Positions 35,306 through 44,887 are shown, counted from the first letter of the stretch. The stretch: DNA of 64,000 bases from Chloroflexota bacterium (GCA_022826725.1 JAJDUF010000004.1:62001-126000); one strand, 5' to 3'. Made by a program: numbers and translations. The notes: generated by a model from the letters alone, not told the origin.

Positions 35306-36184
35306 CTAGTCCCCGACCGCTGCCGGCCCGCTCGCAGTAGTCAACGCCTCGCTCACTTCCCACAGGCGCCGCGCCACCTCCGTATCGTAGGAGAGGGGCG
35401 ACGACTGGACCGGCTTGCGTTTCTCGAAATAGCGCCCGCTCACCTCGGCCACCTCGGGAGCGGTGGCGAGATAGAGCACCGTGTCGGCGCCCTGTGCGGA
35501 CCCCAGGATGAATGGGCGAGCCAATGTAAGTCCAACCCGCAGCCACAGCGGCGTATCGCGGAAGATAGCCGTGGCGACGACGCCGGGGTGCAGACAGTTG
35601 GCCGTGACCCCGGTTCCCTCCAGACGGCGCGCCAGTTCATACGTGAAGAGGACGTTTGCCAGCTTCGACTGACTGTAGGCGCCAAAGCCGAACGTAGCGT
35701 AGCTCTGCTCACCCTGCAAGTCGGCAAAGTTGATCTCGGCGCCCTTGTGCGCCGCCGAGCTGACGGTGACTACGCGCGCCGGGGCGCTCGCCTTGAGCCG
35801 ATCCAGCAGGAGGTTGGTGAGCAGGAACGGCGCCAGGTGGTTCACCACCAGCGTCAGTTCTACGCCGTCCTCGGTCACCGCGCGGTGGCGCCGAGATAGG
35901 GCTGCGTTGTTGACCAGCACGTCGAGCCGGTCAAACTGCTGCCGGAACGCCGCAGCTACCCGCCGCACCTGCCGCTGGGAGCTGAAGTCCGCCACGAGCA
36001 GGCTGACGGAGTCGTTCCCGCTCTGCTGCTCGATCTCCGCCAGCGCGGCGGCGCCGCGTTCCTGGCTGCGACACACCAGCACGACCGTCGCGCCCAGCCG
36101 CGCGAGGCCAAGCGCCGTCTCCTTGCCAATACCGGAGTTGGCGCCCGTGACCACACAAACCTTGCCCTGCATGTCTGCTGCCAT
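35306..36184 (-). CDS. Short-chain dehydrogenase/reductase (retinol dehydrogenase-like)
   Basis: 292 residues. The Rossmann start VCVVTGANSGIGKETALGLA gives the TGxxxGIG cofactor site, VLVNNAALS is the NNAG motif, VTVSSAAHKG supplies the catalytic Ser and FGAYSQSKLAN the YxxxK pair. The length and PGVVATAIFRD segment fit RDH/WWOX-type SDRs that use NADP(H). The substrate is unknown. It is 78 bases from the IMP cyclohydrolase gene on the same strand. Confidence 0.9.
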   Translation of the reverse strand: MAADMQGKVCVVTGANSGIGKETALGLARLGATVVLVCRSQERGAAALAEIEQQSGNDSVSLLVADFSSQRQVRRVAAAFRQQFDRLDVLVNNAALSRRHRAVTEDGVELTLVVNHLAPFLLTNLLLDRLKASAPARVVTVSSAAHKGAEINFADLQGEQSYATFGFGAYSQSKLANVLFTYELARRLEGTGVTANCLHPGVVATAIFRDTPLWLRVGLTLARPFILGSAQGADTVLYLATAPEVAEVSGRYFEKRKPVQSSPLSYDTEVARRLWEVSEALTTASGPAAVGD

Positions 36185-36224
36185 CGGGTAGCTTACTCCA
36201 GTCTGAAAAGCGGCATAGGGTCAA

Positions 36225-36683
36225 TCAGAGACCGGCTCGCAGCACCAACAGGACGATAATCAGCCAGGCCAGCACTGCCAGCAGAATCAGCCCGCGGCTC
36301 GGCGCTTGCAGCCACTCCCAGAGTCGTCTGGTCCAGGGACGACGAATCCGCATGGGCGGGAAGTGGTCCGGGTACCGTGCCTCAAGCTGCCGCGAGTCAT
36401 CAATCCGTTCCAGCCGCGGCTCACCCTCGCCGGAGCAATCCAGCACGTAGTAGGCCGCGGTCGGAGCGGTAGAGAGTGGCTGCCCACCAGCGACCATGGC
36501 GGCCACGGCCTGCCAGTAGATCAGCGCTAGGCCCGTATCGTGCCGCGACCGTGCCACCAGCGCAATACTGCACGCACCGAAGCACGTGTCGAGATAGGCA
36601 CGCTCGGCCGCCGCAAAAGCACCGCTATAGCTGGGCTGGCGAGCTTGGGTTTCGTGCCGGTCGCCGCTTACACTATCGGCCAC
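36225..36683 (-). CDS. Hypothetical protein with a C-terminal membrane anchor
   Basis: 152 residues from a GTG. The N-terminal part is soluble (AERAYLDTCFGACSIALVAR, LALIYWQAVAAMVAGGQPL) and a single hydrophobic segment lies at the end (LILLAVLAWLIIVLLVLRAG), giving a tail-anchored layout. No family recognised. It is upstream of, and oriented with, the SDR gene. Confidence 0.55.
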   Translation of the reverse strand: MADSVSGDRHETQARQPSYSGAFAAAERAYLDTCFGACSIALVARSRHDTGLALIYWQAVAAMVAGGQPLSTAPTAAYYVLDCSGEGEPRLERIDDSRQLEARYPDHFPPMRIRRPWTRRLWEWLQAPSRGLILLAVLAWLIIVLLVLRAGL

Positions 36684-36847
36684 GGTTCAGCCTTGCCGCC
36701 GGCGCTACCCAGCCGCCCTCTATGATGGACTGAGCGCCGCCGCCGTCCTCCGGCTGAGTATAGCCCTCGCACCGCGCCAAGCCGATACTCCAGAGCTACC
36801 CAGCCTGCCGGTTTGCTTTGCAGGCGGACCGTAGGCAATTATTAAGG

Positions 36848-37165
36848 ATGATGAAACAGAGTAGCGTCGAGGTTCCGGTCATCAGCTCGCCGATCTACGT
36901 GCTGCCGGTCGTGCAGCTGAAGGATGCTGGAGGCGGCCAGACGCGCGCGCACCTGCTCGCCGAGTTGTGGTCACAGTACGACGCCACCGGACGGCTGCAT
37001 CCTATCGCCTCCCGGACCGGCCTCGCCCGTCCGCATACGCCCGATGCCGAGGCACGCTTGCGGGCGTGGCTGGCCCGTTACCCGTCCGCACGAGTGCAGC
37101 GCCGCGCGCTCCCCGCAGCTAGTTCGGCAGCACCCCCAGCGCCAAGGACCCCTTCCTCGACCTAA
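36848..37165 (+). CDS. Small hypothetical protein
   Basis: 105 residues from ATG ATG after AAGG at about 36843. SSPIYVLPVVQLKDAGGGQ opens it, RAHLLAELWSQYDATGRLHP is helical, and the C-terminal third is Ala/Pro/Arg-rich and low-complexity. The short length and simple composition make it a weak call. No family recognised. Confidence 0.35.
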   Translation: MMKQSSVEVPVISSPIYVLPVVQLKDAGGGQTRAHLLAELWSQYDATGRLHPIASRTGLARPHTPDAEARLRAWLARYPSARVQRRALPAASSAAPPAPRTPSST

Positions 37166-37349
37166 CCCTTGCCAGCACCTGCCGCCTCGGACCGAGACGC
37201 GTGAGCACACAGCGGCAATATCTCAGGCACGATTGCGTTTGGGATGGCGCTATGCTACAACCGCCCTACCGGAACGCGCCGACTGCCGTGCCGCACGTGG
37301 CCGGTGCCAGGCCACATGGCCGCACGGTTCTGCTGAGAGGAGAGAGCAG

Positions 37350-38489
37350 ATGTCCGATACTGACAGCGCCACCATCTACGAGGAGCTTGGTGTCACGCCG
37401 GTCATCAATGCCCGGGGCAATCAGACCGTGCTCGGTGGCTCCATGTTTGCGCCCCAGGTGCAAGCGGCTATGGACGCCGCCAACCGCTATTTCGTGGACA
37501 TGGGTGCCTTGCAGGAGCGCGGCGGCGAGATTATCGCCGAGCTAGTGGGCTGCGAGGCGGCCTTTGTCACGCCCGGCTGCGCCGCAGCGTTGGCGCTTGG
37601 GACGGCGGCCTGTATCGCCGGCGACGACCAGGAGAAGATGGCCCGCCTGCCCGATACGGCCGGGATGAAGCGGCACGTGCTCATCCAAGCCAGTCAGCGC
37701 TATCACTACGAGCGCGCCACTACCATCGTTGGCGCTCGTCTCGTCGAGGTAGGCGATGCCGATGGCACCTCAGCCGGGCAGTTGGCTGCCGCAATTGATG
37801 ACGAGACGGCCGTCGTGCTCGTCCCGGCCCACCTCGATGGGCAAGACGGAGCACTACCCCTGACGGAGGTCATCGCCATTGCCCACGAGCACGATGTTCC
37901 CGTTCTGGTGGACGCCGCATCGCAGATCTATCCTGTCGAGCGGCTGCGAAGCTGGACGGCCATGGGCGCCGATCTCGTCGGGTTTGGCGCGAAGTATTTC
38001 GGTGGCGGCAACTCCGCCGGGCTGCTCTGCGGCCGGAAGGACCTGGTGGCCTCCGCTGCTATGCAAGGCTTCATCGGCTTCGAGCTAGGCCCGGCCCGTG
38101 GTCGTGTCTTCGGACGCCCGCTCAAGCTGGACCGGCAGGAGATCATGGGCACTGTAGTCGCGGTGCGCGAATGGGTGACGATGGACCACGAAGTACGCAT
38201 CCAGCAGGTCCAGCGGCGCATTGATGCCCTCGTCAGCGACCTCGATACGGTGGCAGCGGCGCAGACCAGCATCCACATTGGAGCACGCTTCGGCGCACCG
38301 GCGCTGTCTGTCCACATTGACCCCGCTTCCGGCCACACCGGTGCCAGCGTGCGCGCGGCGTTGCAGTCCGGTAATCCGAGCATCGTAGTGGGCGGCAGCG
38401 ATGACGAGCTTGATCTCAATCTCGGCACCATCGCCGACGGCGACGTAGCAGTGATCGCCGCGCGCTTGCGCGAGATTCTGGCCTCCTGA
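37350..38489 (+). CDS. SelA-like PLP-dependent enzyme
   Basis: 379 residues from the ATG at 37350, preceded by an AGAGGAGAG site; an open frame of 142 codons upstream is not protein-like. YEELGVTPVINARGNQTVLG opens the SelA/DgaE-type fold. The PLP-binding region shows DLVGFGAKYFGGGNSAGLLC, in which the Lys of GAK is the likely Schiff-base residue, with DAASQIYP as the Asp that contacts the pyridine nitrogen. Such enzymes include L-seryl-tRNA(Sec) selenium transferase and ammonia lyases for D-glucosaminate-6-phosphate. No other selenocysteine gene is seen, so an amino acid or sugar-acid role is more likely. Confidence 0.8.
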   Translation: MSDTDSATIYEELGVTPVINARGNQTVLGGSMFAPQVQAAMDAANRYFVDMGALQERGGEIIAELVGCEAAFVTPGCAAALALGTAACIAGDDQEKMARLPDTAGMKRHVLIQASQRYHYERATTIVGARLVEVGDADGTSAGQLAAAIDDETAVVLVPAHLDGQDGALPLTEVIAIAHEHDVPVLVDAASQIYPVERLRSWTAMGADLVGFGAKYFGGGNSAGLLCGRKDLVASAAMQGFIGFELGPARGRVFGRPLKLDRQEIMGTVVAVREWVTMDHEVRIQQVQRRIDALVSDLDTVAAAQTSIHIGARFGAPALSVHIDPASGHTGASVRAALQSGNPSIVVGGSDDELDLNLGTIADGDVAVIAARLREILAS

Positions 38490-38529
38490 GCACGCGGACC
38501 GGTACAGGGCGGAGGCTGCCGTCTAGGGG

Positions 38530-39939
38530 CTAGGCAGCAGTGGTCGTTTGACCAGTTGCTGCAAGGACCGCGGTCCGGTGCTCGCCGTTGCTGCTCGCCG
38601 CGGGGACGGTGGTCTCCCGCGCTTCGGGTGTAGCCTCACCGGTGCCACCACGACCGATGCCGTGATAGATGAAGCCTAGCGCGCGCATCGTGTCGGGATC
38701 GTAGATGTTGCGCCCGTCAATGATGATGGGATGCTTCATCGCCGCGTGGAGCCGCGGCAGATCGAGGTGCTTGAATTCGTTCCAGTCGGTCACCACGATG
38801 GTCGCGTCGGCCGTCTCAGCCGCGGCGTAGGGGTCGTCCTGATAGTGGACCTGTGGCAGCAGGTGGCGGGCACCTGGCATAGCGACCGGATCGTAGGCCC
38901 GCACAACGGCGCCCTCGGCTTCCAGCAGTTGCGCCAGCGATACCGCCGGCGCGTCGCGCAGATCGTCCGTATTGGGCTTGAACGAGAGGCCCAGCAGCGC
39001 CAGCGTGCGGTTTTCCAGCGTGCCGAAGAGGTCAATCAGCTTTTGAATCACTCGTAGCCGCTGGTCCTGATTGATCTCGATGACCGTGCGGAGCAGTTGC
39101 GGGTGGCAGCCGTGGACCGCCGCGACGTGCGCCAGCGCGCTAACATCCTTGGGGAAACAGCTCCCGCCCCAGCCGAGCCCCGCGTCCAAGAAGGCTCGCC
39201 CAATCCGCTGGTCCAGCCCCATGCCGTCGGCCACCACGCGCACGTCCGCCCCGGTGCGCTCGCAGATCAGGGCCACCTCGTTGATGAAGCTGATCTTCGT
39301 GGCCAGGAACGCATTCGAGGCGTACTTAATCATCTCGGCGCTCCGCAAGTCGGTGATGAGGATGGGGCAGCCGAGTGGCCGATAGAGGACGGCGGCGTGC
39401 TCCGCGGCCGCGCGGCGGTCCGCGCCGAGCACTATCCGGTCGGGGTGCAGGAAGTCGGCGACCGCCGAGCCTTCGCGCAGGAACTCCGGGTTGGCCACCA
39501 CGTCGAAGGACACCTTGTCCGCCAACTCGCGGGCCAGAATATGATCCACGCGATCACCGGTCCCAATCGGCACGGTGCTCTTGGTGATGATGGTGGCCGG
39601 ATGCCGCAGGACCTTGCCAATGCTGGCGGCTGCCTGCCGCACGTAACGGAGGTCCGCTTCACCTGTCGGTCCGGCCGGGGTGTTGACGGCAATAAAGATA
39701 AACTCGCTGTCGCGCAGCGCGTCAGCGTAGGACGTGGTAAACGAGAGACGACCGGCGCCGGCGTTGCGTCGAACCAACTCCTCAAGACTTGGCTCGTAGA
39801 GCGGCAGCACACCACGGTTCAAATCGGCGATCTTCGTGGTGTCTACGTCGAGGCACACCACTTGGTTGCCAAGCTCGGCAAAGCATGTACCGGTCACCAA
39901 ACCAACGTAGCCGGCGCCAATAACCGTAATGCGGTTCAT
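38530..39939 (-). CDS. UDP-glucose 6-dehydrogenase
   Basis: 469 residues. ITVIGAGYVGLVTGTCFAEL is the NAD site; FIAVNTPAGPTGEADLRYV, SFDVVANPEFLREGSAVADF and GGSCFPKDVSAL (with the catalytic Cys) are diagnostic, and LGLSFKPNTDDLRDAP closes the UDP-binding half. It oxidises UDP-glucose to UDP-glucuronate, a sugar donor for the glycosyltransferases in this window. The last ~45 residues after YHGIGRGG are a Thr/Ala-rich tail not needed for catalysis. The gene converges on the SelA-like gene, only 40 bases away. Confidence 0.94.
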   Translation of the reverse strand: MNRITVIGAGYVGLVTGTCFAELGNQVVCLDVDTTKIADLNRGVLPLYEPSLEELVRRNAGAGRLSFTTSYADALRDSEFIFIAVNTPAGPTGEADLRYVRQAAASIGKVLRHPATIITKSTVPIGTGDRVDHILARELADKVSFDVVANPEFLREGSAVADFLHPDRIVLGADRRAAAEHAAVLYRPLGCPILITDLRSAEMIKYASNAFLATKISFINEVALICERTGADVRVVADGMGLDQRIGRAFLDAGLGWGGSCFPKDVSALAHVAAVHGCHPQLLRTVIEINQDQRLRVIQKLIDLFGTLENRTLALLGLSFKPNTDDLRDAPAVSLAQLLEAEGAVVRAYDPVAMPGARHLLPQVHYQDDPYAAAETADATIVVTDWNEFKHLDLPRLHAAMKHPIIIDGRNIYDPDTMRALGFIYHGIGRGGTGEATPEARETTVPAASSNGEHRTAVLAATGQTTTAA

Positions 39940-40109
39940 CCTCGGACCACCTCACTGGGCGATTGATTGCTGCCGACGACCGCCCACGCAGAGAGCGGCC
40001 GGAACCGCCACTCCCCACCAGCGTACCAGGCGAGCGGATCACCCACACGGCTCCGGGGACAGTTGGGGCGTAGAGCAGAAACGGACTACAACGACAGTGG
40101 CCCCGGTGG

Positions 40110-40367
40110 TTAGGGCGCCGTCGCATTCAACTCCGGCCACGGCAAGGGGCGCGGGAAGTCTCGCACCTCGGCACTGGGACGATGGCGGGAGAGCGACACC
40201 GCCCAGCGGCGCGCCGATTCGACCGATGGTAGCCCCGTGACCTCCCGCCGGCCTTCAACGTAGAGGGCATATAAGTCCTGGCCGCCCGGCCCCACATAGG
40301 AGGCCAAGGACCAGCCCGGTGGGAGATCATCCACTGCCGGCGTGAAGCGGTCTTCCACTGTCATCAT
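40110..40367 (-). CDS. Small hypothetical protein
   Basis: 85 residues from the ATG pair at 40367, with GGGAGGCGG eleven bases upstream. The upstream open frame to 40481 is rejected. VDDLPPGWSLASYVGPGGQD and YALYVEGRREVTGLPSVESA look like a small alpha/beta protein; no family recognised. It stands alone upstream of UDP-glucose dehydrogenase. Confidence 0.5.
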   Translation of the reverse strand: MMTVEDRFTPAVDDLPPGWSLASYVGPGGQDLYALYVEGRREVTGLPSVESARRWAVSLSRHRPSAEVRDFPRPLPWPELNATAP

Positions 40368-40712
40368 CGTCACCGCCTCCCATGCGACGGCACTATGGGC
40401 CGAGTCGCTCTCACTACGATTCCTGAACGAGTCACTGCGGCCCATGTTGCGGCGGCCGGCAGCCTGTCGGCCACGGTTCACTCCTAGCGCTCATGGAGAG
40501 CACATCACTGGCGCGCCAGATGGCTGGCAGAGACCCGGCCCATCGCCATAGCCGCGTCGTCGGCTGGCTGGTAGACTGGAGCCACCTGCCCGCAGCAGTG
40601 CGTAGATGTGCCTCAGCCGATCCGGGTGACATCCTCCGAAAGTGCGCCCCCGGACCCGGCGACCGCGCTTTCCTTTGGGGCTTATCCCGGCAGCGGTACT
40701 CTCCAGGTCGGC
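40368..40712. other. Divergent gap, no clear gene
   Basis: A 345-base gap between the small minus-strand gene and the alpha/beta hydrolase. The frames seen here do not look like proteins. It should hold the two divergent promoters. Confidence 0.4.
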
Positions 40713-41492
40713 ATGGTGACAAGCTCCCGCGTGCTCCTTCGTGGCGTCGCAGTGGCCTACGAGCATGTAGGAGACGGGACGCCTATCATGGTGCTCCATG
40801 GCTGGGGCGGCCAGGCTGCCGCCGTGCGACCAATCGTTGACTGTCTGGGAGATCGTTGGCGTGTCTGCGCCCCCGACCTGCCGGGCTTCGGCGCCAGCAT
40901 GGCTCCACCGGAAGCCTGGAGCGTCCGTGACTATGCCGCTGTCGTCCGGGCGCTGATGGGGCATTTGGACATGAGTGCAGCACACGTCATCGGCCACTCT
41001 TTCGGGGGCCGCATTGGGATTGAGTTGGCCGCGAAATCTCCGGCACTGGCACGGCGATTGATCCTGGTGAATAGCGCCGGCGTCAGGCACCCTCACGGCT
41101 GGAAAGAGCGGCTGCGGGCCGCCGCCATGCACGGCGGCCAACGAGCGTTCGCGGCCACCGGCGGCGACCCGGCCGGTGGCTGGCGGTCCCGGCTGTGCGC
41201 CTGGGCCGCGGAGCGGTTCGGATCGGACGACTACCGCGCCGCCGGGCGGCTGCGGCCCACCTTTCTCCGGGTAGTGAATGAAGACTTGCGCTCGCTGCTG
41301 CCGGCGATCCAGGCGCCTACGCTCCTGATCTGGGGAGACGAGGACCGAGAGACGCCGCTGGCACAGGGGCAGTTGATGGCACAGGCTATTCCGGGGGCCA
41401 GGCTGGAGGTATTCCCCGGTGCGGGACATTATTCATACCTCGATCAACCGACCGCGTTCTGCGCCCTCGTGCGATCTTTTCTAAGCTCGTAG
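40713..41492 (+). CDS. Alpha/beta-fold hydrolase
   Basis: 259 residues from the ATG at 40713 (AGGT about nine bases upstream); a GTG at 40608 would add 35 residues without domain character. PIMVLHGWGGQAAAV is the oxyanion region, DLPGFGASMAP the next strand, and GHSFGGRIGIELAAK gives the G-x-S-x-G nucleophile Ser. The acid is in LLIWGDEDRETPL and the His in FPGAGHYSYLDQP, so the catalytic triad is complete. The substrate is unknown. It is six bases before the MurF-like gene, so the three genes to MraY form an operon with possible cell-wall relevance. Confidence 0.9.
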   Translation: MVTSSRVLLRGVAVAYEHVGDGTPIMVLHGWGGQAAAVRPIVDCLGDRWRVCAPDLPGFGASMAPPEAWSVRDYAAVVRALMGHLDMSAAHVIGHSFGGRIGIELAAKSPALARRLILVNSAGVRHPHGWKERLRAAAMHGGQRAFAATGGDPAGGWRSRLCAWAAERFGSDDYRAAGRLRPTFLRVVNEDLRSLLPAIQAPTLLIWGDEDRETPLAQGQLMAQAIPGARLEVFPGAGHYSYLDQPTAFCALVRSFLSS

Positions 41493-41498
41493 CGACTT

Positions 41499-43154
41499 AT
41501 GAGCAGCATCAGCTTGCCCGCCGCTCTCTGGCTCGCCGCTGGCGTGACATCCGCGGTGTGGCTGGTGGCCGGCTGGCGCTGGCTCGCGCGTCTGCTCCAC
41601 ATGCTCCAAGGCGGAGGCTACTACCAGCGCTACTTTTTCCGCTGGCTGCTCCAAGCCGGCCGACGCCACCAGATCATCTTCACCGCGGCGCTGCTCTTAC
41701 CACTGCTCACCGTTGGTCTCCGGGCAGCGCCGTGGCCGGCTTGGTTGCCGCTGCTTGGTCTCGTCACTTGGGGACTCGTGGCTCTGCTCTGGCTGCTCCG
41801 GTTCCGGGCACCCCCGGCCAAGCGTCCGCTCCGCTGGACGAAGAAGGCGCTGGCGCTGGCAACACTGGTCTGTCTCCAGACCCTGCTGGTGGCGGTGGCA
41901 CTCGTGGTCGTCGGCCTCCAAGTGGATGGCGCGAGCGGCGGGGCAGTGGGCTTGAGCCTGGGCCTTGGTGTCGGCCTGGCCCTGCTCCCGGCACTGCTGC
42001 CGGTGGCGACGCTCATCGTGTGGCCGGGGCAGGTGGTAGGAGCAGCCCTGCTCTTGCGGGCGGCGCGGCGCAAGCTGCGGGCGAGCAACGCTCGCGTCAT
42101 CGGGATCACCGGCAGCTACGGTAAGACCAGTACCAAGGAGTTCGTGAGTACGCTCCTCGCCGCCCGCTACCGTGTATTGAGGACACCGGAGAGCTACAAT
42201 ACCGCGCTGGGTATCGCGCGGGTGCTGCTGCGCGACCTACGCCCCGATCACGACTACGTAGTGGTCGAACTGGGCGCGTACAAACCGGGCGAAATCCGCC
42301 GCCTATGCCAGTTGGTCAGGCCGCGCATTGGGGTCCTGACGGCCATCGGCCCCCAGCACCTGGAGCGCTTCGGCTCTATCGAGCGCATTGCAGCCGCCAA
42401 GTACGAGTTGATCGAGTCGCTGCCCGCGGACGGCGTGGCGGTGTTCAATGCGGACGACCCACGCTGCCGGGCCTTGGCGGATCAGACGGCGGGACAGGTC
42501 ATCCGCTACAGTGTGCAGGAGCCACCAGGGCCGGACGTACAGTTGGCCGCCGGGCAAGTCGCGCACGGTCAGCGGTGCGCGAGCTTTACGCTTCAGGACA
42601 ACGACGGCGCCGTGCAGCCCGTCACCGTCGCGCTGCTGGGGCTGACGAACGTGAGCAACGTGCTGGCAGCGGCGGCGGTGGCCCGGCTCTGCGGACTGTC
42701 CTTGGCCGAGATCGCCAGCGCGGCCTGCGACATCGAGCCGGTGCCGCATCGCTTGCAGCCGATTGACGGCGCCGGCGGCGTCCTAGTCATTGACGATGCC
42801 TACAATTCCAATCCAGTCGGGGCCGCGGCGGCGCTCGACGTGTTGGCAGCCGTGCCCAGCCGACGCAAGGTGCTGGTGACACCGGGGATGGTAGAACTCG
42901 GCGAGCGCCACGCGGTCGAGCACGAGACGCTCGGCCGGCGCGCCGCCGCCGTCTGCGACACGGTAGTGCTGGTCGGCCCGGCCCGCACCGCGCCGATCCT
43001 CGCCGGGCTACGGGCCGCGGCGTTCCCGGCCGAACATGTTATCGTGGTAGCGAGCCTAGCCGAGGCCACGACACGCCTGTCCACCCTGCTCGGTCCTGGT
43101 GATGTCGTGCTGTTCGAGAACGATCTGCCGGACACCTATGAAGAGGCCGCGTGA
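41499..43154 (+). CDS. Membrane-fused MurF-type ligase
   Basis: 551 residues. The first ~190 hold about five hydrophobic spans (AAGVTSAVWLVAGW, ALLLPLLTVGLRA, GLVTWGLVALLWLL and others), not found in standard MurF. A complete Mur ligase follows: ATP site GITGSYGKTSTKEFV, SYNTALGIARVLL, GPQHLERFGSIERIAAAKYE, NVLAAAAVARL, and the C-terminal VLVIDDAYNSNPVGAAAALD. These are characteristic of MurF, which adds D-Ala-D-Ala to UDP-MurNAc-tripeptide. The next gene is MraY, the membrane step that uses the MurF product, so the fused helices may tether the ligase to it. Confidence 0.82.
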   Translation: MSSISLPAALWLAAGVTSAVWLVAGWRWLARLLHMLQGGGYYQRYFFRWLLQAGRRHQIIFTAALLLPLLTVGLRAAPWPAWLPLLGLVTWGLVALLWLLRFRAPPAKRPLRWTKKALALATLVCLQTLLVAVALVVVGLQVDGASGGAVGLSLGLGVGLALLPALLPVATLIVWPGQVVGAALLLRAARRKLRASNARVIGITGSYGKTSTKEFVSTLLAARYRVLRTPESYNTALGIARVLLRDLRPDHDYVVVELGAYKPGEIRRLCQLVRPRIGVLTAIGPQHLERFGSIERIAAAKYELIESLPADGVAVFNADDPRCRALADQTAGQVIRYSVQEPPGPDVQLAAGQVAHGQRCASFTLQDNDGAVQPVTVALLGLTNVSNVLAAAAVARLCGLSLAEIASAACDIEPVPHRLQPIDGAGGVLVIDDAYNSNPVGAAAALDVLAAVPSRRKVLVTPGMVELGERHAVEHETLGRRAAAVCDTVVLVGPARTAPILAGLRAAAFPAEHVIVVASLAEATTRLSTLLGPGDVVLFENDLPDTYEEAA

Positions 43155-43265
43155 CGGTGTACGTAGGGCAGGTAGCGTTGGCATTTCCTCGTGCTATCCC
43201 CTGGATTGCGGTTTGCGCTGCAGTGACGAGACGAGGGGCGCGGTGAGACGGTTCCGGGGTTGGCC

Positions 43266-44240
43266 ATGACCGAAGCGTTAGTCACCACCTTGCTGGTGTG
43301 CGTGGCCGCGCTGGTTGCGGCACCGGGATTGATCCGCGGCCTGCAGGGGCTTGGTCTCCGCACCCTGCACCGGCTGAAGACGAACCGCGACAACCGAGCC
43401 TTTTTCCGGCTCCACGAGCACAAGAGCGGTACACCAGTGGGTGGTGGCTTGCTGATGATCGTCGCCGGGGTCGCTGCCGCCGCGCTCGCCCTCGAAGGCT
43501 GGTCACAACTGGTAGTGCTAGCTGCGCTGCTCGCCTTTGCCGCGCTTGGGCTGGCCGACGACGTGTCCAAAGGCCTGGTGCGCGCCGGCATCTGGCGAGA
43601 CGACCTGCCGGCGCTACCGCGCTTCGCGGTCCAGTGGCTCATCGGCGGAGCGATAGCCGTGGCCCTCTGGCGTGGGCTGGGCATACACACCGTCCACGTG
43701 CCCTGGCTCGGCAATCTCGATCTGGGCTTCGGCTACGTCGTGCTGGCAGCGTTCGCCATCGTGACCACAGTCAACGCCGTGGGCGTGACGGACGGACTCG
43801 ACGGCCTGGCCGGTGGCCTGCTGGCCATCGCCTTCGGCGCACTCCTGACAGTCGCGCTGCTGCGCGGCCGTACCGACCTCGCCCTAGTCTGCGGCGCGCT
43901 GATCGGCAGCACGCTGGCCTTTCTGTTCTTCAACGCCCATCCGGCGCGGATTTTTATGGGCGATGTTGGCTCACAGGCGCTCGGCGCGGCGCTCGTGGTC
44001 ATTGCCCTGCTGCTCGACGTGCTGATTCCGTTTGTCCTCCTGGCCGGTGTATTTGCCGTCGAGCTAAGTACGAGCCTCATCCAGATCGTGGCCCTGCGAC
44101 TGGGTCGCCGGGTGTTCCGGATTGCGCCGCTGCACCACCACTTCGAGGCCCTCGGCTGGCCGGAAACGCAGATCACGCACCGTTTCTGGCTGGCGGGCAC
44201 CGTGCTCGCGCTGGGTGCCCTGCTGTTAGTGAGCAACTGA
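43266..44240 (+). CDS. mraY: Phospho-N-acetylmuramoyl-pentapeptide transferase
   Basis: 324 residues from the ATG at 43266. About ten membrane spans. HEHKSGTPVGGGLLMI, LGLADDVSKG, VGVTDGLDGLAGG, FFNAHPARIFMGDVGS and the terminal LHHHFEALGWPETQI are MraY hallmarks; the HHH segment separates it from WecA. It attaches MurNAc-pentapeptide phosphate to undecaprenyl phosphate, making lipid I. It lies 111 bases after the membrane-fused MurF-like gene, and its product enters peptidoglycan synthesis in the inner membrane. Confidence 0.95.
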   Translation: MTEALVTTLLVCVAALVAAPGLIRGLQGLGLRTLHRLKTNRDNRAFFRLHEHKSGTPVGGGLLMIVAGVAAAALALEGWSQLVVLAALLAFAALGLADDVSKGLVRAGIWRDDLPALPRFAVQWLIGGAIAVALWRGLGIHTVHVPWLGNLDLGFGYVVLAAFAIVTTVNAVGVTDGLDGLAGGLLAIAFGALLTVALLRGRTDLALVCGALIGSTLAFLFFNAHPARIFMGDVGSQALGAALVVIALLLDVLIPFVLLAGVFAVELSTSLIQIVALRLGRRVFRIAPLHHHFEALGWPETQITHRFWLAGTVLALGALLLVSN

Positions 44241-44310
44241 GCACGCGGCACTGGCCCGCGCACCGCAGGCACAGGAGAGGGTGAGGGAGGTTCCGGCGGC
44301 TACCCGGCGG

Positions 44311-44793
44311 CTACCCGGCGGTAGCGAGTATGGCCACAATCAAGGCACCGATCAAGGTCGCGTATCCTGCCATCATCACGCCAACGAGGATGAAGATAGT
44401 GTTCCGGAGGCCGCGCTCCATATCCGACTTGGCGGCGGCGATGCCGGTCTCGATGCTCGTCTGGATGTTGGCCTGGAGTATGGCCATGTCTTTGCGCGTG
44501 TTCTCCTGGAGCGCGGCAAGGCCCGACTGGAGCGTGGCCATGTCCTCTCGGAGCGTGGCGAAGCCTGCCTGGAGACCGGTTATGTCCTCCTTCGTGGCCG
44601 TCTGGAACGTAGCCATGTCCTCCTTCACCGCCGTCTGAAACGCGGCCATATCTTCCCGCGTGGCTACCTGGAACGCGGCCAGATCGGCTTTCGTGGCCAA
44701 GTGGGGCAAGACCGCCTTGATCTCGACAAGCTCGGACTTGGTGGCGTAGTGCTCGCTGACGTCAACCTGTGCCGTTGCTACCATGACCTCCAC
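44311..44793 (-). CDS. Coiled-coil protein with C-terminal membrane span
   Basis: 160 residues. From about 15 to 120 there are repeated ~11-residue units such as DMAAFQTAVKE, DMATFQTATKE and DMATLQSGLAAL, predicting a long coiled coil. A single C-terminal hydrophobic segment follows (TIFILVGVMMAGYATLIGAL). This resembles DUF1640/MCUR1-like or tape-measure-like small coiled-coil proteins, with the coil in the cytoplasm. No known enzymatic role. A well-formed promoter lies upstream (44859-44887). Confidence 0.75.
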   Translation of the reverse strand: MEVMVATAQVDVSEHYATKSELVEIKAVLPHLATKADLAAFQVATREDMAAFQTAVKEDMATFQTATKEDITGLQAGFATLREDMATLQSGLAALQENTRKDMAILQANIQTSIETGIAAAKSDMERGLRNTIFILVGVMMAGYATLIGALIVAILATAG

Positions 44794-44858
44794 CTCGTCG
44801 GCCGCGCGCTGAGTCTAGCACGCGCAGCGGGACTCTCGATACCTGATTGGTATTATCT

Positions 44859-44887
44859 AATATACAATTTATTCTACAGCTTGTCAA
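44859..44887 (-). promoter_or_regulatory. Predicted sigma70 promoter for the coiled-coil gene
   Basis: On the minus strand TTGACA (44887-44882) and TATATT (44864-44859) are exactly 17 bases apart, in an AT-rich patch unusual for this window. The start codon follows about 66 bases later. Confidence 0.75.
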
